This document shows positions 8,441-20,700 of a stretch of DNA of 64,000 nt, piece after piece; position 1 is the stretch's first letter; every line of letters starts with the position of its first letter. The notes beneath the pieces were generated by a model. The model was not told where the DNA came from. It was given only the letters and a program-made list of their open reading frames with translations, and searched no databases. Position numbers and translations under genes: made by a program. Source of the stretch: Arenicola marina (Eukaryota > Annelida > Polychaeta > Arenicolidae); NCBI GenBank assembly GCA_964019135.1, contig OZ025255.1, positions 248,001-312,000 on the forward strand, in the 5' to 3' direction.

Positions 8441-11400
8441 CCTGTGAGGTAAGCCCTAACTATCTCAGTCAGTCTTGCCGTCCCTGGGGTGTAAGCCCTA
8501 GCTATCTCAGTCAGTGTTGCCGTCCCTTGCGTTTAAGCCCTAGCTATCTCAGTCAGTCTTGCCGTCCCTGGGGTGTAAGCCCTAGCTATCTCAGTCAGTC
8601 TTGCCGTCCCTGGGGTGTAAGCCCTAGCTATCTCACTCAGTCTTGCCGTCCCTGGGGTGTAAGCCCTAGCTATCTCAGTCAGTCTTGCCGTTCCTGGGGT
8701 GTAAGACCTAGCTATCTCAGTCAGTTTTGCCATCCCTGGGGTGTAAGCCCTTGCTATCTCAGTCAGTCTTGCCGTCCCTGGGGTGTAAGCCCTAGCTATC
8801 GCAGTCAGTCTTGCCTTCCCTGGGGTGTAAGCCGTAGCTATCTCAGTCAGTCTTGCCGTCCCTGGGGTGTAAGCCCTAGCTATCTCAGTCAGTCTTGCCG
8901 TCCCTGGGGTGTAAGCCCTCGCTATCTCAGTGAGTCTTGTCGTCCCTGGGGTGTAAGCCCTAGCTATCTTAGTCAGTTTGCCAGTTGTGGGGTGTAAGCC
9001 CTAGCTATCTCAGTCACTCCTGCCAGTTCTGGGGTGTAAGCCCTAGCTATCTCAGTCAGTGTTGCCGTCCCTGGGGTGTAAGCTGTAGCTATCTCAGTCA
9101 GTCCTCCCGTCCCTGGGGTGTAATCCCTAGCTATCTCAGTCAGTCTTGCCGTCCCTGGGGTGTCAGCCCTAGCTATCTCAGTCAGTTTTGCCATCCCTGG
9201 GGTGTCGGCCTAGCTATCTCAGTAAGTCTTGCCGTCCTTGGGGTGTAATCCCTAGCTATCTCAGTCAGTCTTGGCGTCCCTGGGTGTAAGCCCTAGCTAT
9301 CTCAGTCAGTGTTGCCGTCCCTGGGGTGTAAGCCCTAGCTATCTCAGTCAGTCTTGCCGTTCTTGGGGTGTAAGCCCTAGCTATCTCAGTAAGTCTTGCC
9401 GTCCCTTGGGTGTAAGCCCTAGCTATCTCAGTCAGTCTTGGCGTCCCTGGGGTGTAAGCCCTAGCTATCTCAGTCAGTGTTGCCGTCCCTGGGGTGTAAG
9501 CCCTAGCTATCTCAGTCCGTCCTGCCGTCCCTGGGGTGTAAGACCTAGCTATCTCAGTCCGTCCTGCCGTCCCTGGGGTGTAAGACCTAGCTATCTCAGT
9601 CAGTCTTGCCGTCCCTGAGGTGTAGGCCCTAGCTATCTCAGTCAGTCTTGGCGTCCCTGGGGTGTAAGCCCTAGCTATCCCAGTCAGTCTTGCCGTCCCT
9701 GGGGTGTAAGCCCTAGCTATCTCAGTCAGTCTTGCCGTCCCTGGGGTGTGAGCTCTAGCTATCTCAGTCAGTCTTGTGGTCCCTGTGAGGTAAGCCCTAA
9801 CTATCTCAGTCAGTCTTGCCGTCCCTGGGGTGTAAGCCCTAGCTATCTCAGTCAGTGTTGCCGTCCCTTGCGTTTAAGCCCTAGCTATCTCAGTCAGTGT
9901 TGCCGTCCCTGGGGTGTAAGCCCTAGCTATCTCAGTCAGTCTTGCCGTCCCTGGGGTGTAAGCCCTAGCTATCTCACTCAGTCTTGCCGTCCCTGGGGTG
10001 TAAGCCCTAGCTATCTCAGTCAGTCTTGCCGTTCCTGGGGTGTAAGACCTAGCTATCTCAGTCAGTTTTGCCATCCCTGGGGTGTAAGCCCTTGCTATCT
10101 CAGTCAGTCTTGCCGTCCCTGGGGTGTAAGCCCTAGCTATCGCAGTCAGTCTTGCCGTCCCTGGGGTGTAAGCCGTAGCTATCTCAGTCAGTCTTGCCGT
10201 CCCTGGGGTGTAAGCCCCAGCTATCTCAGTGAGTCTTGCCGTCCCTGGGGTGTAAGCCCTCGCTATCTCAGTGAGTCTTGTCGTCCCTGGGGTGTAAGCC
10301 CTAGCTATCTTAGTCAGTTTGCCAGTTCTGGGGTGTAAGCCCTAGCTATCTCAGTCACTCCTGCCAGTTCTGGGGTGTAAGCCCTAGCTATCTCAGTCAG
10401 TGTTGCCGTCCCTGGGGTGTAAGCTGTAGCTATCTCAGTCAGTCTTGCCATCCCTGGGGTGTAAGCCCTAGCTATCTCAGTCAGTCTTGTGGTCCCTGGG
10501 GTGTAAGCCCTAGCTATCTCAGTCAGTCTTGCCATCCCTGGGGTGTAAGCCCTAGCTATCTCAGTCAGTCTTGTGGTCCCTGGGGTGTAAGCCCTAGCTA
10601 TCTCAGTCAGTCTTGTGGTCCCTGGGGTGTAAGCCCTAGCTATCTCAGTCAGTCTTGTGGTCCCTGGGGTGTAAACCCTAGCTATCTCAGTCAGTCTTGC
10701 CATCCCTGGGGTGTAAGCCCTAGCTATCTCAGTCAGTCTTGTGGTCCCTGGGGTGTCAGCCCTAGCTATCTCAGTCAGTCTTGTGGTCCCTGGGGTGTAA
10801 GCCCTAGCTATCTCAGTCAGTGTTGCCGTCCCTGGGGTGTAAGCCCTAGCTATCTCAGTCAGTGTTGCCGTCCCTGGGGTGTAAGCCCTAGCTATCTCAG
10901 TCCGTCCTGCCGTCCCTGGGGTGTAAGACCTAGCTATCTCAGTCAGTCTTGCCGTCCCTGAGGTGTAGGCCCTAGCTATCTCAGTCAGTCTTGGCGTCCC
11001 TGGGGTGTAAGCCCTAGCTATCCCAGTCAGTCTTGCCGTCCCTGGGGTGTAAGCCCTAGCTATCTCAGTCAGTCTTGCCGTCCCTGGGGTGTGAGCCCTA
11101 GCTATCTCAGTCAGTCTTGTGGTCCCTGTGAGGTAAGCCCTAACTATCTCAGTCAGTCTTGCCGTCCCTGGGGTGTAAGCCCTAGCTATCTCAGTCAGTG
11201 TTGCCGTCCCTTGCGTTTAAGCCCTAGCTATCTCAGTCAGTCTTGCCGTCCCTGGGGTGTAAGCCCTAGCTATCTCAGTCAGTCTTGCCGTCCCTGGGGT
11301 GTAAGCCCTAGCTATCTCACTCAGTCTTGCCGTCCCTAGGGTGTAAGCCCTAGCTATCTCAGTCAGTCTTGCCGTTCCTGGGGTGTAAGACCTAGCTATC

Positions 11401-14400
11401 TCAGTCAGTTTTGCCATCCCTGGGGTGTAAGCCCTTGCTATCTCAGTCAGTCTTGCCGTCCCTGGGGTGTAAGCCCTAGCTATCGCAGTCAGTCTTGCCG
11501 TCCCTGGGGTGTAAGCCGTAGCTATCTCAGTCAGTCTTGCCGTCCCTGGGGTGTAAGCCCCAGCTATCTCAGTGAGTCTTGCCGTCCCTGGGGTGTAAGC
11601 CCTCGCTATCTCAGTGAGTCTTGTCGTCCCTAGGGTGTAAGCCCTAGCTATCTTAGTCAGTTTGCCAGTTGTGGGGTGTAAGCCCTAGCTATCTCAGTCA
11701 CTCCTGCCAGTTCTGGGGTGTAAGCCCTAGCTATCTCAGTCAGTGTTGCCGTCCCTGGGGTGTAAGCTGTAGCTATCTCAGTCAGTCCTCCCGTCCCTGG
11801 GGTGTAATCCCTAGCTATCTCAGTCAGTCTTGCCGTCCCTGGGGTGTCAGCCCTAGCTATCTCAGTCAGTTTTGCCATCCCTGGGGTGTCGGCCTAGCTA
11901 TCTCAGTAAGTCTTGTCGTCCTTGGGGTGTAATCCCTAGCTATCTCAGTCAGTCTTGGCGTCCCTGGGGTGTAAGCCCTAGCTATCTCAGTCAGTGTTGC
12001 CGTCCCTGGGGTGTAAGCCCTAGCTATCTCAGTCAGTCTTGCCGTTCTTGGGGTGTAAGCCCTAGCTATCTCAGTAAGTCTTGCCGTCCCTTGGGTGTAA
12101 GCCCTAGCTATCTCAGTCAGTCTTGGCGTCCCTGGGGTGTAAGCCCTAGCTATCTCAGTCAGTGTTGCCGTCCCTGGGGTGTAAGCCCTAGCTATCTCAG
12201 TCCGTCCTGCCGTCCCTGGGGTGTAAGACCTAGCTATCTCAGTCAGTCTTGCCGTCCCTGAGGTGTAGGCCCTAGCTATCTCAGTCAGTCTTGGCGTCCC
12301 TGGGGTGTAAGCCCTAGCTATCCCAGTCAGTCTTGCCGTCCCTGGGGTGTAAGCCCTAGCTATCTCAGTCAGTCTTGCCGTCCCTGGGGTGTGAGCCCTA
12401 GCTATCTCAGTCAGTCTTGTGGTCCCTGTGAGGTAAGCCCTAACTATCTCAGTCAGTCTTGCCGTCCCTGGGGTGTAAGCCCTAGCTATCTCAGTCAGTG
12501 TTGCCGTCCCTTGCGTTTAAGCCCTAGCTATCTCAGTCAGTCTTGCCGTCCCTGGGGTGTAAGCCCTAGCTATCTCAGTCAGTCTTGCCGTCCCTGGGGT
12601 GTAAGCCCTAGCTATCTCACTCAGTCTTGCCGTCCCTGGGGTGTAAGCCCTAGCTATCTCAGTCAGTCTTGCCGTTCCTGGGGTGTAAGACCTAGCTATC
12701 TCAGTCAGTTTTGCCATCCCTGGGGTGTAAGCCCTTGCTATCTCAGTCAGTCTTGCCGTCCCTGGGGTGTAAGCCCTAGCTATCGCAGTCAGTCTTGCCG
12801 TCCCTGGGGTGTAAGCCGTAGCTATCTCAGTCAGTCTTGCCGTCCCTGGGGTGTAAGCCCCAGCTATCTCAGTGAGTCTTGCCGTCCCTGGGGTGTAAGC
12901 CCTCGCTATCTCAGTGAGTCTTGTCGTCCCTGGGGTGTAAGCCCTAGCTATCTTAGTCAGTTTGCCAGTTCTGGGGTGTAAGCCCTAGCTATCTCAGTCA
13001 CTCATGCCAGTTCTGGGGTGTAAGCCCTAGCTATCTCAGTCAGTGTTGCCGTCCCTGGGGTGTAAGCTGTAGCTATCTCAGTCAGTCCTCCCGTCCCTGG
13101 GGTGTAATCCCTAGCTATCTCAGTCAGTCTTGCCGTCCCTGGGGTGTCAGCCCTAGCTATCTCAGTCAGTTTTGCCATCCCTGGGGTGTAAGCCCTAGCT
13201 ATCTCAGTAAGTCTTGCCGTCCCTGGGGTGTAATCCCTAGCTATCTCAGTCAGTCTTGCCGTCCCTGGGGTGTGAGCCCTAGCTATCTCAGTCAGTCTTG
13301 TGGTCCCTGTGAGGTAAGCCCTAACTATCTCAGTCAGTCTTGCCGTCCCTGGGGTGTAAGCCCTAGCTATCTCAGTCAGTCTTGCCGTCCCTGGGGTGTA
13401 AGCCCTAGCTATCTCAGTCAGTCTTGCCGTCCCTGGGGTGTAAGCCCTAGCTATCTCAGTCAGTCTTGTGGTCCCTGGGGTGTAAGCCCTAGCTATCTCA
13501 GTCAGTCTTACCGTCCCTGGGGTGTAAGCCCTAGCTATCTCAGTAAGTCTTGCCGTCCCTGGGGTGTAAGCCCCAGCTCTCTCAGTCAGTGTTGCCGTCC
13601 CTGGGGTGTAAGCCCTAGCTATCTCAGTAAGTCTTGCCGTCCCTGGGGTGTAAGCCCTAGCTATCTCAGTCAGTGTTGCCGTCCCTGGGGTGTAAGCCCT
13701 AGCTATCTCAGTCAGTCTTGCCGTCCCTCGGGTGTAAACCCTAGCTATCTCAGTCAGTCTTGCCGTCCCTGGGGTGTAAGCCCTAGCTATCTCAGTCAGT
13801 GTTGCCGTCCCTGGGGTGTAAGCCCTAGCTATCTCAGTAAGCCTTGCCGTCCCTGGGGTGTAAGCCCTAGCTATCTCAGTCAGTCTTGCCGTCCCTGGGG
13901 TGTAACCCCTAGCTATCTCAGTCAGTCTTGCCATCCCTGGGGTGTAAGCCCTAGCTATCTCAGTCAGTCTTGTGGTCCCTGGGGTGTAAGCCCTAGCTAT
14001 CTCAGTCAGTCTTGCCATCCCTGGGGTGTAAGCCCTAGCTATCTCAGTCAGTCTTGTGGTCCCTGGGGTGTAAGCCCTAGCTATCTCAGTCAGTCTTGTG
14101 GTCCCTGGGGTGTAAGCCCTAGCTATCTCAGTCAGTCTTGTGGTCCCTGGGGTGTAAACCCTAGCTATCTCAGTCAGTCTTGCCATCCCTGGGGTGTAAG
14201 CCCTAGCTATCTCAGTCAGTCTTGTGGTCCCTGGGGTGTCAGCCCTAGCTATCTCAGTCAGTCTTGTGGTCCCTGGGGTGTAAGCCCTAGCTATCTCAGT
14301 CAGTGTTGCCGTCCCTGGGGTGTAAGCCCTAGCTATCTCAGTCAGTGTTGCCGTCCCTGGGGTGTAAGCCCTAGCTATCTCAGTCCGTCCTGCCGTCCCT

Positions 14401-17400
14401 GGGGTGTAAGACCTAGCTATCTCAGTCAGTCTTGCCGTCCCTGAGGTGTAGGCCCTAGCTATCTCAGTCAGTCTTGGCGTCCCTGGGGTGTAAGCCCTAG
14501 CTATCCCAGTCAGTCTTGCCGTCCCTGGGGTGTAAGCCCTAGCTATCTCAGTCAGTCTTGCCGTCCCTGGGGTGTGAGCCCTAGCTATCTCAGTCAGTCT
14601 TGTGGTCCCTGTGAGGTAAGCCCTAACTATCTCAGTCAGTCTTGCCGTCCCTGGGGTGTAAGCCCTAGCTATCTCAGTCAGTGTTGCCGTCCCTTGCGTT
14701 TAAGCCCTAGCTATCTCAGTCAGTCTTGCCGTCCCTGGGGTGTAAGCCCTAGCTATCTCAGTCAGTCTTGCCGTCCCTGGGGTGTAAGCCCTAGCTATCT
14801 CACTCAGTCTTGCCGTCCCTGGGGTGTAAGCCCTAGCTATCTCAGTCAGTCTTGCCGTTCCTGGGGTGTAAGACCTAGCTATCTCAGTCAGTTTTGCCAT
14901 CCCTGGGGTGTAAGCCCTTGCTATCTCAGTCAGTCTTGCCGTCCCTGGGGTGTAAGCCCTAGCTATCGCAGTCAGTCTTGCCGTCCCTGGGGTGTAAGCC
15001 GTAGCTATCTCAGTCAGTCTTGCCGTCCCTGGGGTGTAAGCCCCAGCTATCCCAGTGAGTCTTGCCGTCCCTGGGGTGTAAGCCCTCGCTATCTCAGTGA
15101 GTCTTGTCGTCCCTGGGGTGTAAGCCCTAGCTATCTTAGTCAGTTTGCCAGTTGTGGGGTGTAAGCCCTAGCTATCTCAGTCACTCCTGCCAGTTCTGGG
15201 GTGTAAGCCCTAGCTATCTCAGTCAGTGTTGCCGTCCCTGGGGTGTAAGCTGTAGCTATCTCAGTCAGTCCTCCCGTCCCTGGGGTGTAATCCCTAGCTA
15301 TCTCAGTCAGTCTTGCCGTCCCTGGGGTGTCAGCCCTAGCTATCTCAGTCAGTTTTGCCATCCCTGGGGTGTCGGCCTAGCTATCTCAGTAAGTCTTGCC
15401 GTCCTTGGGGTGTAATCCCTAGCTATCTCATTCAGTCTTGGCGTCCCTGGGGTGTAAGCCCTAGCTATCTCAGTCAGTGTTGCCGTCCCTGGGGTGTAAG
15501 CCCTAGCTATCTCAGTCAGTCTTGCCGTTCTTGGGGTGTAAGCCCTAGCTATCTCAGTAAGTCTTGCCGTCCCTTGGGTGTAAGCCCTAGCTATCTCAGT
15601 CAGTCTTGGCGTCCCTGGGGTGTAAGCCCTAGCTATCTCAGTCAGTGTTGCCGTCCCTGGGGTGTAAGTCCTAGCTATCTCAGTCCGTCCTGCCGTCCCT
15701 GGGGTGTAAGACCTAGCTATCTCAGTCCGTCCTGCCGTCCCTGGGGTGTAAGACCTAGCTATCTCAGTCAGTCTTGCCGTCACTGAGGTGTAGGCCCTAG
15801 CTATCTCAGTCAGTCTTGGCGTCCCTGGGGTGTAAGCCCTAGCTATCCCAGTCAGTCTTGCCGTCCCTGGGGTGTAAGCCCTAGCTATCTCAGTCAGTCT
15901 TGCCGTCCCTGGGGTGTGAGCCCTAGCTATCTCAGTCAGTCTTGTGGTCCCTGTGAGGTAAGCCCTAACTATCTCAGTCAGTCTTGCCGTCCCTGGGGTG
16001 TAAGCCCTAGCTATCTCAGTCAGTGTTGCCGTCCCTTGCGTTCAAGCCCTAGCTATCTCAGTCAGTGTTGCCGTCCCTGGGGTGTAAGCCCTAGCTATCT
16101 CAGTCAGTCTTGCCGTCCCTGGGGTGTAAGCCCTAGCTATCTCACTCAGTCTTGCCGTCCCTGGGGTGTAAGCCCTAGCTATCTCAGTCAGTCTTGCCGT
16201 TCCTGGGGTGTAAGACCTAGCTATCTCAGTCAGTTTTGCCATCCCTGGGGTGTAAGCCCTTGCTATCTCAGTCAGTCTTGCCGTCCCTGGGGTGTAAGCC
16301 CTAGCTATCGCAGTCAGTCTTGCCGTCCCTGGGGTGTAAGCCGTAGCTATCTCAGTCAGTCTTGCCGTCCCTGGGGTGTAAGCCCCAGCTATCTCAGTGA
16401 GTCTTGCCGTCCCTGGGGTGTAAGCCCTCGCTATCTCAGTGAGTCTTGTCGTCCCTGGGGTGTAAGCCCTAGCTATCTTAGTCAGTTTGCCAGTTCTGGG
16501 GTGTAAGCCCTAGCTATCTCAGTCACTCCTGCCAGTTCTGGGGTGTAAGCCCTAGCTATCTCAGTCAGTGTTGCCGTCCCTGGGGTGTAAGCTGTAGCTA
16601 TCTCAGTCAGTCCTCCCGTCCCTGGGGTGTAATCCCTAGCTATCTCAGTCAGTCTTGCCGTCCCTGGGGTGTCAGCCCTAGCTATCTCAGTCAGTTTTGC
16701 TATCCCTGGGGTGTAAGCCCTAGGTATCTCAGTAAGTCTTGCCGTCCCTGGGGTGTAATCCCTAGCTATCTCAGTCAGTCTTGGCGTCCCTGGGGTGTAA
16801 GCCCTAGCTATCTCAGTCAGTGTTGCCGTCCCTGGGGTGTAAGCCCTAGCTATCTCAGTCAGTCTTGCCGTTCTTGGGGTGTAAGCCCTGGCTATCTCAG
16901 TAAGTCTTGCCGTCCCTTGGGTGTAAGCCTTGGCTATCTCAGTCAGTCTTGGCGTCCCTGGGGTGTAAGCCCTAGCTATCTCAGTCAGTGTTGCCGTCCC
17001 TGGGGTGTAAGCCCTAGCTATCTCAGTCCGTCCTGCCGTCCCTGGGGTGTAAGACCTAGCTATCTCAGTGAGTCTTGCCGTCCCTGGGGTGTAGGCCCCA
17101 GCTATCTCAGTCAGTCTTGACGTCCCTGGGGTGTAAGCCCAAGCTATCTCAGTCAGTCTTGCCGTCCCTGGGGTGTAAGCCCTAACTATCTCAGTCAGTC
17201 TCAGCGTCCCTGGGGTGTAAGCCGTAGCTATCTCAGTCAGTCTTGCCGTCCATGGGGTGTAAGCCCTAGCTATCTCAGTCAGTCTTGCCATCCCTGGGGT
17301 GTAAGCCGTAGCTATCTCAGTAAGTCCTGCCGTCCCTGGGGTGTAAGCCCCAGCTCTCTCAGTCAGTCTTGCCGTCCCTGGGGTGTAAGCCCTAGCTATC

Positions 17401-17797
17401 TCAGTCAGTCTTGCCGTCCCTGGGGTGTAAGCCCTAACCATCTCAGTCAGTCCTGCCAGTTCTGGGGTGTCAGCCCTAGCTATCTTAGTCAGTCTTGCCA
17501 GTTCTGGGGTGTAAGCCCTAGCTATCTCAGTCAGTTTTGCCATCCCTCGGGTGTAAGCCCTAGCTATCTCAGTAAGTCTTGCCGTCCCTGGGGTGTAAGC
17601 CCTAGCTATCTCAGTCAGTCTTGGCGTCCCTGGGGTGTAAGCCCTAGCTATCTCAGTCAGTGTTGCCGTCTTTGGGGTGTAAGCCCTAGCTATCTCAGTC
17701 AGTCTTGCCGTTCTTGGGGTGTAAGCCCTAGCTATCTCAGTAAGTCTTGCCGTCCCTGGGGTGTGAACCCTAGTTATCTCAGTCAGTCTTGTGTTCC
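8430..17797. repeat. Higher-order repeat block with a period of about 1.34 kb (seven modules)
   Basis: Each module starts with a TTGTGGTCCCTGTGAGGTAAG unit and is followed two units later by CCCTTGCGTTTAAG. The CTGTGAGG marker is at 8442, 9783, 11126, 12426, 13307, 14609, 15951 and 17798. Spacings are 1341, 1343, 1300, 881, 1302, 1342 and 1847. The 1300-1302 modules lack one 42-bp unit, and the 12426 and 15951 modules are rearranged. Further shared markers are CTATCGCAGTCAG, CCCTCGCTATC, CAGTTTGCCAGTT (with a lost base), GTGTCGGCCTAGC and CAGTCCGTCCTGCC. Lengths that are not multiples of 42 or 3 show that frame-shifting indels have been copied along with the module. The GTTTAAG unit puts a TAA in the otherwise open minus frame. 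Confidence 0.92.
13090..14440. repeat. Insert of edge-block-type units inside the 1.34-kb family
   Basis: This part of the 12426 and 13307 modules carries the CAGTAAGTC / CCCCAGCTCTCTCAG series seen at 7760-8440, followed by a run of TTGTGGTCC and CCATCCC units (13925-14275) that matches 10450-10790. It breaks the regular period and looks like a copy of a segment from the edge block inserted into the higher-order repeat. Confidence 0.7.
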
Positions 17798-20700
17798 CTG
17801 TGAGGTAAGCCCTAACTATCTCAGTCAGTCTTGCCGTCCCTGGGGTGTAAGCCCTAGCTATCTCAGTCAGTGTTGCCGTCCCTGGGGTTTAAGCCCTAGC
17901 TATCTCAGTCAGTCTTGCCGTCCCTGGGGTGTAAGCCCTAGCTATCTCAGTCAGTCTTGCCGTCCCTGGGGTGTAAGCCCTAGCTATCTCAGTCAGTCTT
18001 GCCGTCCCTGGGGTGTAAGCCCTAGCTATCTCACTCAGTCTTGCCGTCCCTAGGGTGTAAGCCCTAGCTATCTCAGTCAGTCTTGCCGTTCCTGGGGTGT
18101 AATCCCTAGCTATCTCAGTCCGTCCTGCCGTCCCTGGGGTGTAAGACCTAGCTATCTCAGTCAGTCTTGCCGTCCCTGGGGTGTAGGCCCTAGCTATCTC
18201 AGTCAGTCTTGCCGTTCCTGGGCTGTAAGCCCTAGCTATCTCAGTCAGTTTTACCGTCCCTGGGGTGTAAACCCTAGCTATCTCAGTCAGTCTTGCCGTC
18301 CCTGGGGTGTAAGCCCTAACTATCTCAGTCAGTCTCAGCGTCCCTGGGGTGTAAGCCGTAGCTATCTCAGTCAGTCTTGCCGTCCATGGGGTGTAAGCCC
18401 TAGCTATCTCAGTCAGTCTTGCCGTCCCTGGGGTGTAATCCCTAGCTATCTCAGTCAGTCTTGCCGTCCCTGGGGTGTAAGCCCTAGCTATCTCAGTCTT
18501 GCCGTCCCAAGCTATCTCAGTCAGTCTTGCCAGTTCTGGGGTGTAAGCCCTAGCTATCTCAGTCAGTCTCGCCGTCCCTGGGGTGTAAACCCTAGCTATC
18601 TCAGTCAGTCTTGCCGTCCCTGGGGTATAATCCCTAGCTATCTCAGTCAGTCTTGCCGTCCCTGGGGTGTAAGCCCTAGCTATCTCAGTCAGTCTTGCCA
18701 TCCCTGGGGTGTAAGCCGTAGCTATCTCAGTAAGTCTTGCCGTCCCTGGGGTGTAAGCCCTAGCTATCTCAATCAGTCTTGCCGTCCCTGGGGTGTAAGC
18801 CCCAGCTATCTCAGTCAGTGTTGCCGTCCCTGGGGTGTAAGCCCTAGCTAACTCAGTCAGTCTTGCCGTCCCTGGGGTGTAAGCCCTAGCTATCTCAGTC
18901 AGTCTTGCCGTCCCTGGGGTGTAAGCCCTAGCTATCTCAGTCAGTCTTGCCGTCCCTGGGGTGTAAGCCCTAGCTATCTCAGTCAGTCCTGCCAGTTCCG
19001 GGGTGTAAGTCCTAGCTATCTCAGTCAGTGTTGCCGTCCCTGGGGTGTAAGCTCTAGCTATCTCAGTCAGTCTTGCCGTCCCTGGGGTGTAATCCCTAGC
19101 TATCTCAGTCAGTCTTGCCGTCCCTGGCGTGTAAGCCCTAGCTATCTCAGTCAGTTTTGCCATCCCTGGGGTGTAATCCCTAGCTATCTCAGTCAGTCTT
19201 GCCGTCCCTGGGGTGTAAGCCCTAGCTATCTCAGTCAGTCTTGCCGTCCCTGGGGTGTGAGCCCTAGCTATCTCAGTCAGTCTTGTGGTCCCTGAGAGGT
19301 AAGCCCTAACTATCTCAGTCAGTCTTGCCGTCCCTGGGGTGTAAGCCCTAGCTATCTCAGTCAGTGTTGCCGTCCCTTGCGTTTAAGCCCTAGCTATCTC
19401 AGTCAGTCTTGCCGTCCCTGGGGTGTAAGCCCTAGCTATCTCAGTCAGTCTTGCCGTCCCTGGGGTGTAAGCCCTAGCTATCTCAGTCAGTCTTGCCGTC
19501 CCTGGGGTGTAAGCCCTAGATATCTCAGTCAGTCTTGCCGTCCCTGGGGTGTAAGCCCTAGCTATCTCAGTCAGTCTTGCCGTTCCTGGGGTGTAAGACC
19601 TAGCTATCTCAGTCAGTTTTGCCATCCCTGGGGTGTAAGCCCTTGCTATCTCAGTCAGTCTTGCCGTCCCTGGGGTGTAAGCCCTAGCTATCGCAGTCAG
19701 TCTTGCGGTCCCTGGGGTGTAAGCCGTAGCTATCTCAGTCAGTTTTGCCGTCCCTGGGGTGTAAGCCCCAGCTATCTCAGTGAGTCTTGCCGTCCCTGGG
19801 GTGTAAGCCCTATCTATCTCAGTGAGTCTTGCCGTCCCTGGGGTGTAAGCCCTAGCTATCTTAGTCAGTCTTGCCGTCCCTGGGGTGTAATCCCTAGCTA
19901 TCTCAGTCAGTCTTGCCGTCCCTGGGGTGTAAGCCCTAGCTATCTCAGTCAGTCTTGCCATCCCTGGGGTGCAAGCCGTAGCTATCTCAGTAAGTCCTGC
20001 TGTCCCTGGGGTGTAAGCCCTAGCTATTTCAGTCAGTCTTGCCGTCCCTGGGGTGTAAGGCCCAGCTATCTCAGTCAGTGTTGCCGTCCCTGGGGTGTAA
20101 GCCCTAGCTAACTCAGTCAGTCTTGCCGTCCCTGGGGTGTAAGCCCTAGCTATCTCAGTCAGTCTTGCCGTCCCTGGGGTGTAAGCCCCAGCTATCTCAG
20201 TCAGTCTTGCCGTCCCTGGGGTGTAAGCCCTAGCTATCTCAGTCAGTCTTGCCGTCCCTGAGGTGTAAGCCCTAGCTATCTCAGTCAGTCTTGCCGTCCC
20301 TGGGGTGTAAGCCCCAGCTATCTCAGTCAGTCTTGCCGTCCCTGGGGTGTAAGCCCTAGCTATCTCAGTCAGTCTTGCCGTCCCTGGGGTGTAAGCCCTA
20401 ACTATCTCAGTCAGTCTTGCCAGTTCTGGGGTGTAAGCCCTAGCTATCTTAGTGAGTCTTGCCAGTTCTGGGGTGTAAGCCCTAGCTATCTCAGTCAGTC
20501 CTGCCAGTTCTGGGGTGTAAGCCCTAGCTATCTCAGTCAGTTTTGCCATCCCTGGGGTGTAAGCCCTAGCTATCTCAGTAAGTCTTGCCGTTCTTGGGGT
20601 GTAAGCCCTAGCTGTCTCAGTAAGTCTTGCCGTCCCTGGGGTGTGAACCCTAGCTATCTCAGTCAGTCTTGTGGTCCCTGTGAGGTAAGCCCTAGCTATC

